Numbered from the stretch's first letter, positions 38,400 through 50,047 are shown. The stretch: DNA of 64,000 bases from Cotesia glomerata (GCF_020080835.1 NC_058158.1:14260001-14324000), one strand, 5' to 3'. The notes: generated by a model not told the origin, from the sequence alone. A program made the numbers and translations.

Positions 38400-38472
38400 A
38401 GCTCGGACTGGGATTCGAACCCAGAACCTTCCGAAGACATGTCGGCTACTCTACCATTTGAGCTATCCGGTC
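38400..38472 (-). tRNA. tRNA-like sequence 2
   Basis: Same 73-nt sequence as copy 1 with GACCGGA at the 5' acceptor strand; right arm of the palindrome. T6 run 13 nt downstream on the minus strand. Confidence 0.5.
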
Positions 38473-38781
38473 TATACTAAATTTCCTTTCGCTTATTTTA
38501 TATACATTAAGCCACACCGTCCATCTTACGGTAAGCATTTTTATAAATATAAATAATGCTGTGAAGCGGGAAAGGTTACAAATCATTTAAATATAATATT
38601 TATATTTTACAAATATAAATAATGCTGTGAAGCGGGAAAGAGTAGGAGTTACGGTAATTATTACGTGAAGCGTTCCACATTCACGTAACAGGATATTGGT
38701 AGGAAAGGATTGAGAAAGGAATGTGGAGAGGATCATCTTAATGTGAGTTTATAGAATATGCGAGAAAAAAAATTATTAGAT

Positions 38782-38854
38782 AGCTCGGACTGGGATTCGA
38801 ACCCAGAACCTTCCGAAGACATGTCGGCTACTCTACCATTTGAGCTATCCGCTC
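38782..38854 (-). tRNA. tRNA-like sequence 3
   Basis: As copy 2 but with GAGCGGA at the 5' acceptor strand; two acceptor mismatches remain. The downstream T-run is extended to T9. Confidence 0.5.
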
Positions 38855-39095
38855 TATACTAAATTTCCTTTCGCTTATTCTATATACATTAAGCCACACC
38901 GTCCATCTTACGGCAAGCATTTTTACAAATATAAATAATGCTGTGAAGCGGGAAAGAGTAGGAGTTACGGTAATTATTACGTGAAGCGTTCCACATTCAC
39001 GTAACAGGATATTGGTAGGAAAGGATTGAGAAAGGAATGTGGAGAGGATCATCTTAATGTGAGTTTATAGAATATGCGAGAAAAAATTATTAGAT

Positions 39096-39168
39096 AGCTC
39101 GGACTGGGATTCGAACCCAGAACCTTCCGAAGACATGTCGGCTACTCTTCCATTTGAGCTATCCGCTC
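39096..39168 (-). tRNA. tRNA-like sequence 4
   Basis: As copy 3 with one change in the D arm (GGAAGAGT in place of GGTAGAGT), which alters the D loop next to the stem. Confidence 0.45.
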
Positions 39169-39409
39169 TATACTAAATTTCCTTTCGCTTATTTTATATA
39201 CATTAAGCCACACCGTCCATCTTACGGTAAGCATTTTTACAAATATAAATAATGCTGTGAAGCGGGAAAGAATAGGAGTTACGGTAATTATTACGTGAAG
39301 CGTTCCACATTCACGTAACAGGATATTGGTAGGAAAGGATTGAGAAAGGAATGTGAAGAGGATCATCTTAATGTGAGTTTATAGAATATGCGAGAAAAAA
39401 TTATTAGAT

Positions 39410-39482
39410 AGCTCGGACTGGGATTCGAACCCAGAACCTTCCGAAGACATGTCGGCTACTCTACCATTTGAGCTATCCGGTC
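39410..39482 (-). tRNA. tRNA-like sequence 5
   Basis: Identical in features to copy 2 (GACCGGA acceptor strand). Confidence 0.5.
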
Positions 39483-39723
39483 TATACTAAATTTCCATTC
39501 GCTTATTCTATATACATTAAGCCACACCGTCCATCTTACGGCAAGCATTTTTACAAATATAAATAATGCTGTGAAGCGGGAAAGAATAGGAGTTACGGTA
39601 ATTATTACGTGAAGCGTTCCACATTCACGTAACAGGATATTGGTAGGAAAGGATTGAGAAAGGAATGTAGAGAGGATAATCTTAATGTGAGTTTATAGAA
39701 TATGCGAGAAAAAATTATTAGAT

Positions 39724-39796
39724 AGCTCGGACTGGGATTCGAACCCAGAACCTTCCGAAGACATGTCGGCTACTCTACCATTTGAGCTATCCGCTC
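39724..39796 (-). tRNA. tRNA-like sequence 6
   Basis: Identical in features to copy 3 (GAGCGGA acceptor strand). Last unit before the array joins HINE sequence at ~39872. Confidence 0.5.
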
Positions 39797-40358
39797 TATA
39801 CTAAATTTCCATTCGCTTATTCTATATACATTAAGCCACACCGTCCATCTTACGGCAAGCATTTTTACAAATAGAAGTTTCATAGAACACTATTTTTTGA
39901 ATGTTCATACCGCAATAACTTTTGAATGAATGAACCGATTTTTACGCGGTTGGCGGCATTCTACGCAGTTTTTTAAGCCTCATAGAGAATTTCTAAGTTT
40001 TAATTGGTCGAAATAGAAATTTTGGAGTAACTCCGAAAAAACATTTTTTTCGGTTTTTTTTCGTTCACGATATCTCTCGAACGAATCAACCGATTTTGAC
40101 CGGATTGGCGGTTGAGGTTGAGAGCTGATTAGTTTTTGGAATCGATCGGTTGAGCCGTTTAAAAGTTATCCCAAAAAAACCACTTCAGAAAAAATTTTTT
40201 TTCCTACTTTTTTTTAGATTTCTCCAAATTTCTCAAAATCTATCGGTCCGAATCGGTTCAAATTAACAGGAAATCTAAGTTTGGCGAAGCCCTTTCGAAT
40301 GGCACCAACCGCGATGAAATCGGTTCAACTGTTCAAAAGTTATAAGAGGTTTACATAC

Positions 40359-40687
<329 letters not shown>

Positions 40688-41126
40688 GACATAGTGACAC
40701 CCTCGCGGGAATAGTCAGGAAATCTTCCTAGGACTTCAAAACGTCGAGATCTGATGAAAACTCGATTTTCGAAAAACGGGGTAAAACCAATAACTTCCCG
40801 ATTTTTGAAAATTTTCAATTTTCTTAGCGGGAAGTTAAAAATTTTTGTGTTAGTATAAGGGGGATTCCAAATTTAATCGGACATTTTTAAGGAATTTTAT
40901 TTTTGATTTTTTCAATTTTTTTACATTTTTCAGTCGTTTTTTTTTTTTTATTTTTAAATTTTTTATTTAATTTATACAAAAATTTTATTTTGACGTCAGT
41001 AAAGTGGATAAATAAGAAAAAAAAAAAAATAATTTCTTAAAGCTTGAACATAACATGAATAATGTCTCAGTCAACCGGTAAAGTTCATGTATACGAGATA
41101 GGAAATTTTCTCATCAGCACTCCTGC

Positions 41127-41197
41127 TTGGACCAGCGGTAACGTCAAGGACTGAGGACCCAAAGGACGCAAGTTCGAGCCCAACTCACGACAAGGAT
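41127..41197 (+). other. tRNA-like sequence with B box
   Basis: GGACCAGCGGTAACGTCAAG and, about 35 nt on, GCAAGTTCGAGCCC resemble A and B boxes. A similar right half (GGACGCAGGTTCGAACTCAA) occurs at ~44660-44690. Probably a short tRNA-derived repeat; no clean cloverleaf. Confidence 0.3.
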
Positions 41198-41502
41198 TTT
41201 TTCTATCAACGATTTCATTTGAATTCCAATTAAATTTACTAACGAGATCATAATATAATATGAGTATATGGTTCTAAATTGTTTTTAATCTTTTCGAAAA
41301 TCATAATATTTTTTTATCAAAATTTAGATTGGGCTCTGATGGGGATTTCCCCATTGGGACCTGAGAGGGATTGCCCAATGAGGGCCGCATAGGACTTTGC
41401 GTGACATCCCCATGTGGGGTCCCTATTAGGAAACCCAACGAGGGCCCAATAGGTCTTACATTAAAATTTCTAATCGGGAATGCACAAGAAATTTCTTATT
41501 AT

Positions 41503-41911
41503 AAATAAATAATAGTTTAAAAAAACTAAAAACACGCTTTTTATAGAAAACCAAACTAAAAAATAGAAAATAAATTTAAATTAAGAATAGTGTTAAAAAT
41601 TTCAATAAATATAAATTAATAATAGTGTAAATAAAAAAAATGTATTTTATTTTAAAAAAAGCGTGAGGTGCATGGTGTCAATAGTTATAAATATTTTATT
41701 GACAGATATGAGTAGAGTGATTATCATTTTGATAATATCTTAAAAAGCACCCCACGCTTTTTTTAAAATAAAATACATTTTTTTATTTACACTATTATTA
41801 ATTTATATTTATTGAAATTTTTAACACTATTCTTAATTTAAATTTATTTTCTATTTTTTAGTTTGGTTTTCTATAAAAAGCGTGTTTTTAGTTTTTAAAC
41901 TATTATTTATT
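41503..41911. repeat. Foldback element, ~165-bp arms
   Basis: Left arm 41503-41669 and right arm ~41748-41911 are nearly perfect inverted copies, bounded inside by AAAAAAAGCGTG and containing CTAAAAACACGC and TTAAGAATAGTGTTAAAAAT. The loop is about 78 bp. A partial extra copy of the outer right arm follows at ~41912-41970. No coding frame. Confidence 0.85.
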
Positions 41912-41989
41912 TTTACTTTTTAGTTTGGTTTATTTATAAAAGCGTGATTTTTAGTTCTTTAAACTATTATTTGTTGATTATCAAAAATA

Positions 41990-42250
41990 TTCAGGCGCGC
42001 AAATTACCCACGGAGAGTTACATACTGACATACTGACATACTGACATACAAGTGAAGCTAATAATAAAAAATAATTATTTATAAATATTATAAATACGGG
42101 GAATCAGAGTTCGATTTCGGAGAGGGAGCCTGAGAAACGGCTACCAGAACCAAGGAAGGCCGCAGGCGCGCAGATTACCCACGGAGAGTTACTGACAAAC
42201 TGACATACAAACTGACAAACAAACTGACATACAAGTGAAGCTAATATAAA
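41990..42250. repeat. Duplicated GGCGCGCA..ACTGACATAC module
   Basis: GGCGCGCAAATTACCCACGG followed by repeated ACTGACATA and CAAGTGAAGCTAATA occurs twice (~41993 and ~42168), the second ending AAGCGTG like the foldback arms. Suggests internal tandem duplication of a transposon end. Confidence 0.55.
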
Positions 42251-42899
42251 GCGTGTAAAAAGGATTAAACGCATTACTAACAAATTATTTTATCCTACTT
42301 TTAAAAAATTTACTCCTTCAACAGTGATCGAACAAGGTAATAACACATAAAATTAAAATATGAATTCATTCATTTTCAAGGCAAAATTGTGCAAAAGACA
42401 TTCTGCGACTCGTTTTGGAGAAAAATTAAATACTTATTGTATTATAATGGATAGTTGAAAATAAATTTTTCTTGACTTAAAACATTCATAACTTTTCATA
42501 AAGTTAAAGTAAGAGGTCTTTAAATCAGAAAGGACGCCAGTATATAGTGACTTAATCGTTATTTTGACACTTTTAATTAAAATTTAGAGAAAATTTGTTA
42601 CATTAATTAGTCAAATTTGTTCATATACCGTCATTACAGATAAACACATCAATAAAAATAACATCGATGATTTGGCTAGCAAATTATTTAATAACTCCGC
42701 GCATTGTAGGAAATAATTTTTCGACCTTTTCAGATATCAATAGTCCGAACACATAATATTTGGAGAACCTAAACGAAAACATTGTTCATATAATTGATAC
42801 TCAATTGATTTTTATGTATATTGAACTCGTTATCGTGAGAAAACACTTTTCATTAAGTAAGACCTAGAAATCGAATTTTAATAGATGAAGCTTATTTTT
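42251..42899. other. AT-rich non-coding DNA
   Basis: No gene, RNA or shared repeat was recognised. Confidence 0.45.
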
Positions 42900-43750
42900 A
42901 ACTTCCCACTAAGAAAATCAAAGATTTTCAAAAATCGGGAAGTTATTGTTTTCCCCCCGTTTTACGAAAATCGAGTTTTCATCGAATCTCGACGTTTCGA
43001 GGTCCTAGAAAGCTTCCTTGACTATCCCCACGATGGTGTCTGTATGTCTGTATGTATGTATGTGTGTGTGGATGTATGTAAATCTCTTATAACTTTTGAA
43101 CGGCTTGACCGATTTGATCGCGGTTAGTGCCATTCGAAAGGGCTTGACCAAACTTAGATTTTGTATATATTTTGGAACGATTCAGACCAGTAGATTTTGA
43201 GAAATCGCAAAAAAACTACAATAAAAAATTTTTTCAAAAGTGGTTTTTTTGGAATAACTTTTAAACGGCTTTACCGATCGATTCCAAAAACTAATCAGCT
43301 TTTAAGATAAAAAAACCACGTCGATCGCCGCTAGTCCGGTCAAAATCGGTCGATTCGTTCGTGAGTTATCGTTGACGAAAGAAAACCAAAAAAAGTGTTT
43401 TTTTAGAATTACTCCGAAATTTTTCGTTCTATCAATTTAAACTTGAAAATTTTTGATGAAGCTTAAAAAACTACGTTGAATGCTATCAACCGCGTGAAAA
43501 TCGGTTCATTCATTCAAAAGTTATTGCGATTTGAAAGTTCAAAAAATAGTGTTTCATCAAACTTTTGAGCTCGAAGAGCTCAAAAGCATACAAAAGCTAT
43601 TTTTTTGAGCATGGAGAGCTCAAAATAACACACAAATTGTATTTATGAGCTCGAAGAGCTCAAAAACGCGATAAGTGCAATTTCAAGCGTTTAGGTATAG
43701 AATTGGCGGGAAGTTGCAGGGATGGCCTTCAGGGTCAACCGTTTTCCTAA
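42900..43750 (+). mobile_element. HINE-like repeat, copy I, without a long microsatellite
   Basis: Complete ends (AACTTCCCACTAAGAAAATC; GGCGGGAAGTTGCAGGG, hairpin, CCTAA plus T-run). The usual AC tract is only a short TGTATGTATGTGTGTGTG stretch. Useful as a comparison for microsatellite expansion in other copies. Confidence 0.7.
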
Positions 43751-44705
43751 TTTTTTAATTTGTTACCATTTTGATTTCTTCTTAATATTAATGTCATATT
43801 TGTAGTTTCATAACAATTTTTAACTTATTTAGTCTTTGTTTCTCAGCAGAAATTATGTATTTCATTGAAGTGCATTATTTACTGTGAAGGTAATAAAAAT
43901 AAGTACCATGGTATGAATGTCGATCATACTATCTACTCCACAATTTTAACCCACCATTTATACTTACAGATATAAGACATAATGTAAATTGATTGCCCTT
44001 TTCATTTATGTATTCTAAACATTTCGATTTAATATTTTTAGAATGATAAAAGTAAATTAATGTATATACTGCGTAGGTCTAAATGAATCCAAATTAACCC
44101 ATATATAATAATACGAAATATGTACCCAGTCAAAATTCTCGCTCAGTTTCTAGATCAAAAAATATTGTTTTAATACTAATGCATTAATAGAAAAGTTAGC
44201 TTAGCCCAAGAACTTTATTCTGGCAACCGATTGTTTCACTTTAAGAATTTCTTACCTTGAATTCTGGATTTTCGGTTCAAGAGATCTACATCTCCGACAG
44301 AGAAGTCTAATGTCTTAATTAAGTCAGAAGTATACTATCTTAAACGAAGAAAATAATTTTTTGGAATGATAGAAATCTTAGACACCAGATCGCGTTTCAG
44401 TAAGCTTAAAGAGCTCAAAAACGTAATGTGTACCCGAGTCGAAAATTCAGACCCGTTTAAGCTGTACTTTTTTCCAACAATTCTTAGAAAATTGAGTGGT
44501 CAGGAAAGACTGCTCAATTAAATACTATATAAACTCGACGCCTGGTTTGACTGTCAATAGTGGAGTTTTGTCCCATTTTGACAGGATTACAGTCTAACCA
44601 GGCGTTGAATAATAATAACAATTTAAATAATAATAATTACCTTTATTGTACCGTGTCTGGGGACGCAGGTTCGAACTCAACTAGAGACCGAATTTTTCTT
44701 TGTTT
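43751..44705. other. AT-rich non-coding DNA with small tRNA-like half
   Basis: No gene. Around 44541-44605 GCCTGGTTTGACTGTCAATA is followed by its diverged inverse (GATTACAGTCTAACCAGGCG), a hairpin with ~45-bp spacing. Confidence 0.4.
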
Positions 44706-44707
44706 CT

Positions 44708-44709
<2 letters not shown>

Positions 44710-44769
<60 letters not shown>
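44710..44769. repeat. (AAT)20 microsatellite
   Basis: Pure AAT triplets for about 60 bp, giving a spurious poly-Asn frame. Confidence 0.95.
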
Positions 44770-44859
44770 TTTGTTATTAGTAAAATGATAAAAAAAGAAA
44801 TTTTTCGAGTTTTTTTTTTTTATATTATTTTTAATGTAGAGCTAACAACACATGTTTAG

Positions 44860-45360
44860 ACCGCTTGACTCTTAATTTAGACCTAACTTTCGCCACCTTT
44901 AGAAATAAAGTGAAAATCGCATTCGTTCTAACCGAGACTCGAACCCGAGACGCGCGCTTGCCAGACCGATAACTAACCCCTACACCGTACGACCGATGAG
45001 TTAACATACCTCTCATCATTCTTATAAGCTAAATTTATGCAATGACGAAGTGTGACGGTTCATTATTTATATAATTTATGTTATTTAATATTGTGTTTTG
45101 ATAAATATTAACTATTTTTTAAAAATTTTTATTAATTAAAAGAATGCATAAGTCAAGTTCTTATTATACTTTAGAATTTGTACATCGTTCTGTACATTTT
45201 TAATATTTTATCATAAATTTTAATGTTTAAAATTCTCAATATTAAAAATTCAACTGTAAATTATTATATTGTAATTTTTTTAAGACCATATCAATTTTGA
45301 AGGTATGCAATTTTTCGGTTAAAAAATAAATTTTCATTTTTAGCATTCGCTAACAAATCG
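44860..45360. mobile_element. Fragment of the TIR element family
   Basis: Colinear with ~17130-17640 of the TIR element (TTGACTCTTA, GAAATAAAGTGAAAATCGCA, the tRNA-like sequence at 44923-44994, ATCATTCTxATAAG, TAATATTGTGTTTTGAT). Both terminal inverted repeats are missing. Confidence 0.6.
44923..44994 (-). other. tRNA-like sequence, second copy in the TIR family
   Basis: Minus strand GTGTAGGGGTTAGTTATCGG and CTCGGGTTCGAGTCTCGG, matching 17199-17270 with scattered changes. Confidence 0.45.
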
Positions 45361-46145
45361 CGTTACAGATGCTATAAGGGCGTAGAATAAAAATTTAATT
45401 TTTTTTTTCTAAGTCCAAAAAAAATTTTTACTTTGGTGAAATATTTTTTTTGCATTTCTGCACTTTTCACGAAAAACTACGTCGGTTCCCAAAAAAAAAT
45501 TTTTTTCATACGCCCTTATGGCATCCGAGGTAGGTCCCGGGAGCCATAAAGGCGTATAAAAATAATTTTTTCTTTCGGGAATCAGGTATCTTTACCTGAA
45601 ACGTCAAAAAATACAAAAAAAAATCTTTCTCAAAATAGAAATTTTTTTTTTTAAATTAAATTTTTTTTTTAAGTCCAAAAAAAATTTTTAATTTGAAGTA
45701 AAATGTTTTTCTGCTTTTCTGCACGTTTTATACAAAAATATATTGGTTCATTTTTTTCGGGAATCATTTTATTTTTGTATGAAACGTACAGAAATGCAAA
45801 AAAACAATTTTTCTTCAAACTAAAAATTTTTTTTGGACAAAAAAAAATTAAATTTTCAAAAAAAATTTTAATTTTGAGAAAATTTTTTTTTTGTATTTCT
45901 CAACGTTTCAGGTGAAAATAAGTTGATTCCCAAAAAAAAATTTTTTATTATATGCCCTTATGGCATCCGAGGTGGGTCCCGGGAGCCATAAGGGCGTATA
46001 AAATTTTTTTTCTACATTTCTGCACATTTCAGACGAAAATTCTTCGATTCCCAAAAAAAAATATTTTATACGCACCGATAGCTTTTCACCGGGCCCTTTT
46101 CCCGAGATACGCCTTTATGGTATCTGGAACGCGACATATAAACTT
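45360..46145. repeat. Palindromic block with GCCCTTATGGC hairpins
   Basis: Modules CGCCCTTATGGCATCCGAGG ... CCCGGGAGCCATAAGGGCG occur at ~45508-45560 and ~45953-46000, with a half at 45370 and a decayed one at 46068-46130. Between them, A/T-homopolymer stretches contain TTTCTGCAC and its inverse GTGCAGAAA-like text in alternating orientation. Confidence 0.7.
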
Positions 46146-46267
46146 TTGAATGAAAGATATTTTCTGACTCAGTTTGTCAAGCTGATTCAGAGAATGGGTA
46201 AATTTTTTAAAAGTTGCGCTATAAGGACGACTGCAATAGTTAGATTATTATGAAATCTACTAATAAT

Positions 46268-46269
46268 GA

Positions 46270-46318
<49 letters not shown>

Positions 46319-46320
46319 TA
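46268..46320. repeat. (ATT)n microsatellite
   Basis: About 51 bp of ATT triplets. It is followed by two ~110-bp copies of a TTTGGATAAAATTTACATTG block (46327 and 46450). Confidence 0.93.
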
Positions 46321-46614
46321 TTATGCTTTGGATAAAATTTACATTGAAAACGGAACTCAGTGGAGCTGTTTTCACTATGTCCTTAGTTCACCCCGACTTT
46401 TACAGCAAAAACGGGTCTGATGTTTCGACTCTGCATTATTATTATTATTCTTTGGATAAAATTTACATTGAAAACGGAACTCAGAGGACCTGTTTTTACT
46501 GTATCCATAGTTCACTCCGACTTTTACTGCCAAAACAGGCATCTTCTAAGGCGGCGAATTGAACTACAAAGGATTTGGAAACTTTTACAGCTTAAACGGG
46601 TCTGATATTTCGAC

Positions 46615-46698
46615 TCGGGTAATTTTGAGCGCTTAAGTACAAAATGAACGGGAAGTTGCAGGGATGGCCTTTAGGGTCAACCGTCGTCCTAATTTTTA
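46615..46698 (+). mobile_element. HINE-like 3' end fragment
   Basis: Only the last ~80 bp remain: AACGGGAAGTTGCAGGG, the hairpin, and GTCCTAATTTTT. Confidence 0.6.
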
Positions 46699-48340
46699 TT
46701 TTTTAATTATAAATTAATATAATTAACTTATAAATTATAAGAGACCTTTTCTGTAGAGCGTTAGATTGCTTAGAAAAATATCATTTAGTTATGCTTTTAT
46801 GGCAGTCAGTTTATGAGTTACAAAATTCAAAAGCATATTAAAAAATTTTCTCTACTTTAATCAAACGGGAAATTGAAAACCGGTATGAGAAATTTCTTAA
46901 TATTAAAGTTAAGAACTGTTGTTTTTACAGCATCATTTTATAAACATCTTGAACAATATTTTTAGCGTACTTTTTGAGAAAAAAATAGTCGATTTTTTTT
47001 AAATGGCCTAAAGCTCAGCCATATATATTAATAACAGTGCTATCTTTTTCTAAGTAAATTTTTTTCTGAACATTAAACAGTGCATCGGGAGTATGATAAT
47101 TATTTTAATTTAAATATTTAATTTAAATTTATTATTAAAATTACTTTACAGTAAAAAATTTTTCATCAAATTTAACACAAAAATTTGTGTTGATGATTTT
47201 TTTTACACAATCTGTGTTGAATCAACACTCTATTGTGTTGAATCAACATACTAAAATGTTAAATTCTACACACTAAAATGTTAAATTCTACACAAACATT
47301 TTTACACTTTACACAATGACGAAAATTTTTTTACTGTGTAGATATATTTCATAAATGCTATATGTTTACTTTGATGATGCTAATAACAAATGAAGTGAAT
47401 TGTTAATGTTTATTTACTAGCAGGTAAAAAAAGTTTCCATCGTTGATAAAAAAAATATCATTTAGATTTAGATTTTATTATATACTTGATTCAGACTCGA
47501 TTTCTAGACTCATCATTAAAATTCTAAACCACATTTACGAATTTTTTCGTTAAAATGATTATTCAAAAATAAAACATTTTTAACGTATTATTAGAAAATC
47601 TACTTTTATAAAAATTAAATAATATGTATACTATAATTATAGATGCTTATAATATATTCTATTATATCTGGGCATATTAAAAGTATTTTTTATGATTTTG
47701 ATAAAAGGAAAAGTCTATTCACACTCGAAAAAGTCCTGATAAATCAACGTCGCGTGTATATAAGGTCCTTTACATTCATGCTGCGTAGATTTAAGGCCCT
47801 TACATTCATGCGGCGTGAATTTGTCAGGGCTTTTTGGAGTATGAATAGTCACTTCTTTGATAAAAAAAACATATGTTTGATCCCAACATCAGGATTTTAT
47901 ATAAATAAACGATGTAAATATTAACGAAGTGTTTGTTAATTATTTAATAATTCTGAAAAAAAAAAAAACTTTAACTGTCTAAAAAATAAATAAAATGGTA
48001 TCTTGATTCAAAACTCGCGGCATTTTTTGAACGAGTCGTTAATATCTTAAACCAATTTTAAGGCCTAGCTTTATTCAAGAAAACTACATTCTTGAACGAA
48101 GTATATACATCTTGTTCCAAGATAGTAAAAGCGTCATTAAAAAACTGAATTCTTGAATGGAGAATTTTTTGCTCTTCCTCGAAGAGTTTTTGTTTTCAAG
48201 GGGCTTGCCCCGTGTGACGTCGCGTTTTCTAAAAATTTTTTGGAAATTTTTTTTGACGAACAATGAATAGATAAAACTTTGAATTTCTTTATTATTTAAA
48301 GATTATGTAAAAAAATGCGGTTTAAAAAATGCCATTCGGC
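46699..48340. other. AT-rich non-coding DNA
   Basis: No gene. It contains the second CACAGTAAAAA MITE and degenerate TTCAAGAA motifs near 48070-48200. A 93-codon frame at 47643-47924 has no recognisable features and looks like chance. Confidence 0.45.
47147..47338. mobile_element. MITE-like element, copy 2
   Basis: Termini TACAGTAAAAAATTTTTC and GAAAATTTTTTTACTGTG are inverted, and internal GTGTTGAATCAACAC motifs repeat. Similar termini to 13764-13939 but a different core. Confidence 0.5.
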
Positions 48341-48349
48341 CACATCTGA

Positions 48350-48910
48350 AATGGAAGGTAGATTTCGTCCCATACAGGAAGCCCCAGAGTTTAACGACGG
48401 GGCCATGCCTGGGACATTATTGGGAAGCCCATCTTGGCAAACCTATATTGTCCCATGCCCGGGCCATAACTGATCAATCAGCCTTGGCAATTCCAATGAT
48501 TATCCAGGCTTGGGCCAAGACTGAATAACCTAGCCTTGGCCAAGCTTAGAGTCACCCTAACTCGGGCCAAGTTTGTGTAACCTAACCTCGGCCGTTGGAT
48601 GGTAACCCTAACATGGGCCAAGACTGGATAACCTAGCCTTGGCCAAGTCTAGAGTCACCCTAACTTGGGCCAGGACTGGGCAATCTATCCTTGGTCAACC
48701 CAATGATTACCCGAGCTTGGACTAGAACTGAGTCCCCCAGCCATGGCCATTCAATGGTGATCCAGACTTGGGCCAGGACTGAACAACTTAGCTTTGGCCG
48801 ACTCAATGATTACCCGAGCGTTAGCCAAGACTGGGATGCCTAGCCTTGGCCGTTGAATGTCAACTCAGACTTTAGCCGGAATTGGGTAACCTAACTTTGG
48901 CCGTTCAATG
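48350..48910. repeat. Minisatellite, ~54-57-bp unit rich in CTTGGGCCAAG
   Basis: About ten diverged units with CTTGGGCCAAGACTGG, GTAACCTAGCCTTGGCC and GTTCAATGGTxACCC. A short inverted relative is at ~18590-18715 inside the TIR element. Confidence 0.8.
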
Positions 48911-48939
48911 GAAAATCAAATTTAATTAATCATTAAGTA

Positions 48940-49230
48940 ATAGAACTTGGAACAGTAAATATTTATTACTTAACGAATATTTGATAACAAATGCTAAAAT
49001 TGAAAATTTATTATTTCAACAAAACAATTGTATATCGTCAAAATTGATACGGTCTAAAAAAAAAAATTAAAATATTATAATATGATATTAAAAATATACA
49101 GAATGATTTAAAAAGTCTAAAGTTAATGTAAGAACTTGACTTTTGCTTTTTTTTTAAATTAATAAACATTTGTAAAAAATGGATAATTTTCATCAAAACA
49201 CAATATTAAATAACATAACTGTTACCTTAC
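48940..49230. mobile_element. Inverted fragment of the TIR element family
   Basis: Inverse of ~17340-17640: GCTAAAATTGAAAATTTATT, GTCAAAATTGATACGGTCT, ATCAAAACACAATATTAAAT in order. Confidence 0.5.
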
Positions 49231-49289
49231 ATCCTAGAAAATTTTTAAAGTGGGATTATGTGAAATAAGTAAAATTATAAAAAATATAT

Positions 49290-50047
49290 CTATACATATA
49301 TAATGAAAGTGGGTTTCGTAGACCGTCAATCACGCAAAAACTACTGAACGTATTGACATGGGACTAGGACCATTCGACGCAGAATGAATTGTAGATAGTT
49401 ATAGGCTACTTATTTTTTGAATTCCATCAATCCTTCACCATTTTATTTCTGTTTAACTTTAATAAACATTTTTTCCCGCCGATAAAAACAAAAGACGAGC
49501 ATTTTTCTTCAATTCATTTGTTTATTTATCAGCATAAAAGGAAATAATTTGTATTACGTTTCTTTTTTTAGAATTAAGTTTGATCTACCCACGCATGGAC
49601 AGACGCGTGGGTGGAAAATATACATATATAAGCAAAATAGGGTTCCTTTGACTAAAGTTAACATCAAAACTACTGAAGCTATCGGGATGGGACTGCTACC
49701 ATTCGACGCAGAATTTTTCATAGATGATTATAGGCTACTTATTTTTGGATTTTATCAACCCTTTCTCATTTTTTTTACGATTAATTTTTGTATACATTTT
49801 TTCCCACTAATAAAAACTAATGACTCATTTTTCATTCATTTGTTTTTAATACGATTTTCTTTTGTTTTTATTACATAACCTTAATATTTGATTGATCTAA
49901 TGTCATTAAAAAAAAGTTGAAGAAAGAAGCTAATTATTGTCTGGTGAACTAAGTGTTGAAAATTTATATTTATATGCTGATCGTGTGTTTGGTTATAATA
50001 ATTGGTTCCATGAAATAACACAGTGAGATTTCTATGAAATCTACTAA
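49290..50047 (+). mobile_element. Possible Helitron-like non-autonomous repeat
   Basis: Begins near TCTATACATATATAATGAAA and ends with hairpin AGATTTCTATGAAATCT then ACTAA. Internally duplicated: ACTACTGAA..ATTGACATGGGAC, CCATTCGACGCAGAAT and ATAGGCTACTTATTTTT occur at ~49340 and ~49670. TC start, 3' hairpin and CTAA end are Helitron-like; with no protein and no second full copy the call is tentative. Confidence 0.35.

Larger units (their letters stand above)
37797..38574. repeat. Large palindrome with ~353-bp arms
   Basis: Left arm 37797-38149 and right arm 38221-38574 are inverted and nearly identical, each containing one tRNA-like sequence and one U6 tail. The 71-bp spacer holds most of a 60-nt U6 fragment. 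Confidence 0.85.
37734..39871. repeat. Composite tRNA-like/U6 tandem array, 314-bp unit
   Basis: One unit in plus orientation on the left, then five in minus orientation. tRNA-like sequences start at 38400, 38782, 39096, 39410 and 39724, so the last three intervals are exactly 314 bp; the first is longer because of a ~68-bp duplication near 38575-38640. Each unit has AAATAATGCTGTGAAGCGGG, GTTACGGTAATTATTACGTG, the last 18 nt of U6 snRNA (CGTGAAGCGTTCCACATT), a ~110-bp spacer and a tRNA-like sequence. Copies are nearly identical, so the array is recent or homogenised. Confidence 0.85.

Noticed and set aside
47643..47924. 93-codon frame in AT-rich DNA
   Set aside because: No recognisable domain, low complexity, and no splice or promoter context.
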